A DNA stretch of 8,519 bases, from the NCBI GenBank assembly GCA_038211505.1, contig JBBQVO010000149.1, forward strand, positions 1 to 8,519, given 5' to 3'. The translations under genes and the position numbers were made by a program. Shown here in pieces: positions 6,632-8,519 of the stretch. Under the pieces are notes generated by a model, which was given only the letters and a program-made list of their open reading frames with translations, did no database searches and was not told the origin of the DNA. Source of the stretch: JBBQVO01 sp038211505. Its GTDB lineage: Bacteria > Chloroflexota > Dehalococcoidia > DSTF01 > JACRBR01. Position 1 is the stretch's first letter. Each line of letters opens with the position of its first letter.

Positions 6632-7534
6632 TTAGACGGTCATCAGCTGCTCTGCCAGCGCCATGCTCGCTTCGCATCCTTCGAGATGATGGCTCTCGTC
6701 CGACCATGCCGCCGACAGCGCGGCGAACGCGATCGACCAGTCACGAAGTCGCTGTCGATCGAGACCGAGTTCGCTTGCGAAGACATCGAGCCGCCGCGCA
6801 AGCACGCCGGCGACATCCGGCCGGCGCGCCAATCCTGCGGGGTTCAACATCCACGAGCAGATCTCGAACGCCGGATCGCCGACGACGCCGTGCGGATCGA
6901 TCACCAACCACGGCTCGCGCTCGGCGCGGAGGATGTTGAGGTGGTGCAGGTCGCCGTGAAGCACGATCGTCTCCGTCTGCGACTTGATCAGGTCGAAGTA
7001 CAGCGACTCGCCCCGCTCGAAGATCGTCGCCGGCAGCGGGCCGGTCGTCCCGTCGTGACGGGCCCGCAGCTCCGCGAACGCGCGTCCCCATTCGCCGAGC
7101 GTCGGCACACCGTGATCAACTGGCGCCGGCCGGCGCATCCGCCGCATGAGGCGCGTCGCGATCAGCGTCGCCTCGCCATCGTCGATCTCGACGATCGGTG
7201 TGCCTGGCCGCACAAGCTCAATCAGCGCCACGCCCGCTGCCCGATCGTGCTCGAACACACGCACGCATCCATCGCCGTCCCAGTGCCGCAGCGCAGCGAT
7301 CGAAAACGAGACTTCATGCGGAAGCACGCCCGCCTTAAGTACGGCGCGTGTGCCGTCCGCGCGCCTCGCAGGCGCGACGTAGTTGCCGCTGAGCTCGTAT
7401 GGCGCTTCTAGCGTGAGGCTCCAACGCGCGGCGTACTCATCGAGGATGCGCGGCAGGTCGCCGAGCCACCGACGCCCGGCATCGCCGAATATATCGCCAA
7501 TGCGTTTCCGGAACTCCGGTTCAAGCGCGATCAT
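6632..7534 (-). CDS. APH(6)/hydroxyurea-resistance family phosphotransferase (streptomycin 6-kinase-like)
   Basis: 300 residues from ATG 7532-7534. The frame is open further upstream, but that part is Arg-rich shadow of the methyltransferase gene; the ATGA overlap and the kinase-like N-terminus 'MIALEPEFRKRIGDIF' fix this start. Visible kinase features: 'VLKAG' with Lys67 as likely ATP-binding lysine, HEVS (H73-E74) as the likely salt-bridge partner, the Brenner-type catalytic loop 'LHGDLHHLNIL' with D195 and N200, and 'VIDPHGVVGDPAFE' with metal-binding D213. The 'DPHG' and 'GDPAFE' signatures are those of the APH_6_hur family (StrB/Aph(6)), which phosphorylates streptomycin or hydroxyurea. 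Length is close to family norm. Many environmental members have no proven antibiotic activity, so the true substrate is open. It is coupled to the upstream methyltransferase gene and is followed by the palindromic element at 6518-6570. Confidence 0.88.
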   Translation of the reverse strand: MIALEPEFRKRIGDIFGDAGRRWLGDLPRILDEYAARWSLTLEAPYELSGNYVAPARRADGTRAVLKAGVLPHEVSFSIAALRHWDGDGCVRVFEHDRAAGVALIELVRPGTPIVEIDDGEATLIATRLMRRMRRPAPVDHGVPTLGEWGRAFAELRARHDGTTGPLPATIFERGESLYFDLIKSQTETIVLHGDLHHLNILRAEREPWLVIDPHGVVGDPAFEICSWMLNPAGLARRPDVAGVLARRLDVFASELGLDRQRLRDWSIAFAALSAAWSDESHHLEGCEASMALAEQLMTV

Positions 7535-8334
7535 CGAAGCGCGCCGGTTGCGGCCTCCGCGGCCACTTCGATCTCTTCCGCGCCGGCTCTCTTCGTCGCC
7601 ACGAACGCGAAGCTCTTCGGCCACACCAGCGCGCCCAACGCATCGATTGCGGCGATAAGTCGCGAGCGGTTGATCGCGTGCCGCAGCGCCGTCCGCCACG
7701 TCGCCACCGGCCGCTCCGACGCGACCGCGAGCAGAATCGCCGCCTCGTACTCCGTCGCCGGTGGCGGCTTGCGGCGCAGAAAGTCCGTCAAACAGAAGCG
7801 CAGCCAGACAACAGAGTCGATGAAGTGGACATACCGCACATCATCGATCTGCATGCCCGCGCCCCGCAGCAACCCCGCCATCGCGCGCGGACGGTAGATG
7901 CGCACATGTCCGCCAGGCGTCCGCGAGTACCCGCGCGACAACCGCCAGTACACCATCTCCGTGAAGTGCGACGGCACGGCGCCCAGCAATGTGCCGCCCG
8001 GCGTCAGCAGGCGAGCGATCTCAGCGATCGCCGCGCCATCGTCAGGCAGATGCTCCAGCGTCTCCGTGCAGATCACCGCATCGAAAGCAGTGTCGCGAAA
8101 CGGTAGGCGTGTGGCGTCGCCGACGATAAAATCGACCCGATGCTCACCGGCGCGCGCCCGCGCTTTGCGCAACTCTACCGCGTCATAGTCGACGCCGACG
8201 GCGTAACAGCCGCGCCCCGCAGCCTCGACGATATGCCGCCCGTCGCCGCAGCCAACATCGATCACGCGCGCGCCACCGCCGCGCGGCAGTCGCGCCACAT
8301 CAATACTCAACTTCGCCGACGTAATCTCAGCCAC
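7531..8334 (-). CDS. Class I SAM-dependent methyltransferase (Methyltransf_11 type)
   Basis: 267 residues. GTG 8332-8334 is the first possible start since a TGA codon directly precedes it in frame. The ribosome-binding site is weak. Rossmann motifs: motif I 'VIDVGCGDGR' (24-33), acidic end of strand 2 'GVDYD' (D49 or D51), 'VGDATRLPF' with D73, 'FDAVICTETLEHL' (84-96), and 'LLTPGGTLL'. The second half, 'GGHVRIYRPRAMAGLLRGAG' and the C-terminal 'PKSFAFVATKR', resembles a group of small-molecule methyltransferases often found near glycosyltransferase genes in Actinobacteria; that resemblance is from memory and not decisive. No acceptor-specific motif is recognisable, so the substrate is unknown. 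The stop overlaps the start of the kinase gene by ATGA (7531-7534), implying coupled translation and a shared pathway or resistance role. Confidence 0.9.
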   Translation of the reverse strand: MAEITSAKLSIDVARLPRGGGARVIDVGCGDGRHIVEAAGRGCYAVGVDYDAVELRKARARAGEHRVDFIVGDATRLPFRDTAFDAVICTETLEHLPDDGAAIAEIARLLTPGGTLLGAVPSHFTEMVYWRLSRGYSRTPGGHVRIYRPRAMAGLLRGAGMQIDDVRYVHFIDSVVWLRFCLTDFLRRKPPPATEYEAAILLAVASERPVATWRTALRHAINRSRLIAAIDALGALVWPKSFAFVATKRAGAEEIEVAAEAATGALR

Positions 8335-8366
8335 TCAATCGTGCCCAGAGCGTCGCCAAATACAAC

Positions 8367-8389
8367 AAACTGCCAAACGAACCTCCGCC
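8367..8389. repeat. 23-bp direct repeat upstream of the methyltransferase gene, copy A
   Basis: The plus strand carries AAACTGCCAAAC then GAACCTCCGCC. It matches copy B (8452-8474) at 22 of 23 bases, 85 bp apart. Similarity fades gradually on both sides, suggesting an older, longer duplication. Confidence 0.65.
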
Positions 8390-8432
8390 AGCGATGGGTA
8401 CGGAAGGCCCAGCGCGAATCTAGGAGGACAGA

Positions 8433-8461
8433 CGCATATGCTGCAAACGCAAAACTGCCAA
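8433..8461 (-). promoter_or_regulatory. Candidate sigma-70-type promoter for the methyltransferase-kinase operon
   Basis: Minus-strand TTGGCA (8456-8461, 5/6 to TTGACA), a 17-bp spacer, then TATGCG (8433-8438, TAT conserved only). It would start transcription about 90 nt before GTG 8334. The -35 box lies inside repeat copy B. The second copy has the same TTGGCA but no -10 partner. The weak -10 keeps confidence low. Confidence 0.3.
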
Positions 8462-8474
8462 ACAAACCTCCGCC
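8452..8474. repeat. 23-bp direct repeat upstream of the methyltransferase gene, copy B
   Basis: Partner of copy A with one G-to-A difference. It lies in the 185-bp edge region 8335-8519, where no convincing gene is visible: two minus frames are open to the edge but encode Arg/Trp-rich or Cys-rich low-quality peptides. Confidence 0.65.
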
Positions 8475-8519
8475 CGAACGCATACGCCACCGACTCGTCG
8501 AATCGAGCCCCCTCTCCAC

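Noticed and set aside
6566..7411. Plus-strand open frame of 281 codons
   Set aside because: Antisense to the APH-type kinase gene, with no family motif.
7535..7699. N-terminal extension of the kinase to an upstream start at 7699
   Set aside because: The added 55 residues are Arg/Gly-rich shadow of the methyltransferase end; the ATGA overlap gives a natural start at 7534.
8307..8519. Minus-strand 70-codon frame open to the right edge
   Set aside because: It overlaps the methyltransferase start by 28 bp, is Arg/Trp-rich, spans the direct repeats, and another frame is equally open. It could still be the tail of an unseen gene.

Overview
The window is a high-GC bacterial segment in which every gene I can support lies on the minus strand, so the text below reads from high to low coordinates. 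The gene set (a 7TM-HD cyclic-di-AMP phosphodiesterase, a BcrC-type undecaprenyl-diphosphatase, a TldD/TldE pair, an APH(6)-type kinase and GTG starts) together with short dispersed GC-rich palindromes suggests a non-proteobacterial, high-GC lineage. Chloroflexota is my best guess, but this is an inference from gene families and composition, not a proven placement.

Layout. (1) 8335-8519: about 185 bp at the right edge with no convincing gene. It has a 23-bp direct repeat (22/23 identical) and a promoter-like pair pointing at the next gene. (2) 7531-8334 and 6632-7534: a class I SAM methyltransferase followed by an APH(6)-family small-molecule phosphotransferase. They overlap by ATGA, so they form a translationally coupled two-gene operon. 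(3) 6360-6631: a 272-bp intergenic stretch carrying a GC-rich palindromic element with an extra half copy and an alternative outer stem. (4) 6359-2769: a four-gene run of tldD, a 32-codon small membrane-peptide gene missed by length cut-offs, a bcrC-like undecaprenyl-diphosphatase gene, and tldE/pmbA. The gaps are 59, 30 and 37 bp (or 13 bp if tldE uses its earlier ATG). (5) 2582-2768: an intergenic stretch with the second copy of the palindromic element, in the opposite orientation, plus two short palindromes. (6) 2581-2012: a two-TM membrane protein with a PH-like cytosolic domain, function unknown. (7) 1906-2011: a short spacer packed with GAAC/GTTC dyads in a 23-bp tandem duplication. (8) 1905-1: a 7TM-HD (PgpH/YqfF) phosphodiesterase gene that runs off the left edge after 635 codons, with the HD metal site complete.

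How the genes may work together: TldD and TldE are the two subunits of a heterodimeric zinc protease that acts on unfolded or small peptides. Here they bracket a tiny membrane peptide and a cell-envelope lipid-carrier phosphatase. The cyclic-di-AMP phosphodiesterase further along is also tied to envelope and osmotic homeostasis in other bacteria. The envelope theme is an inference. The least described item is the tldD / micropeptide / bcrC / tldE unit. The remaining genes are recognisable members of known families.
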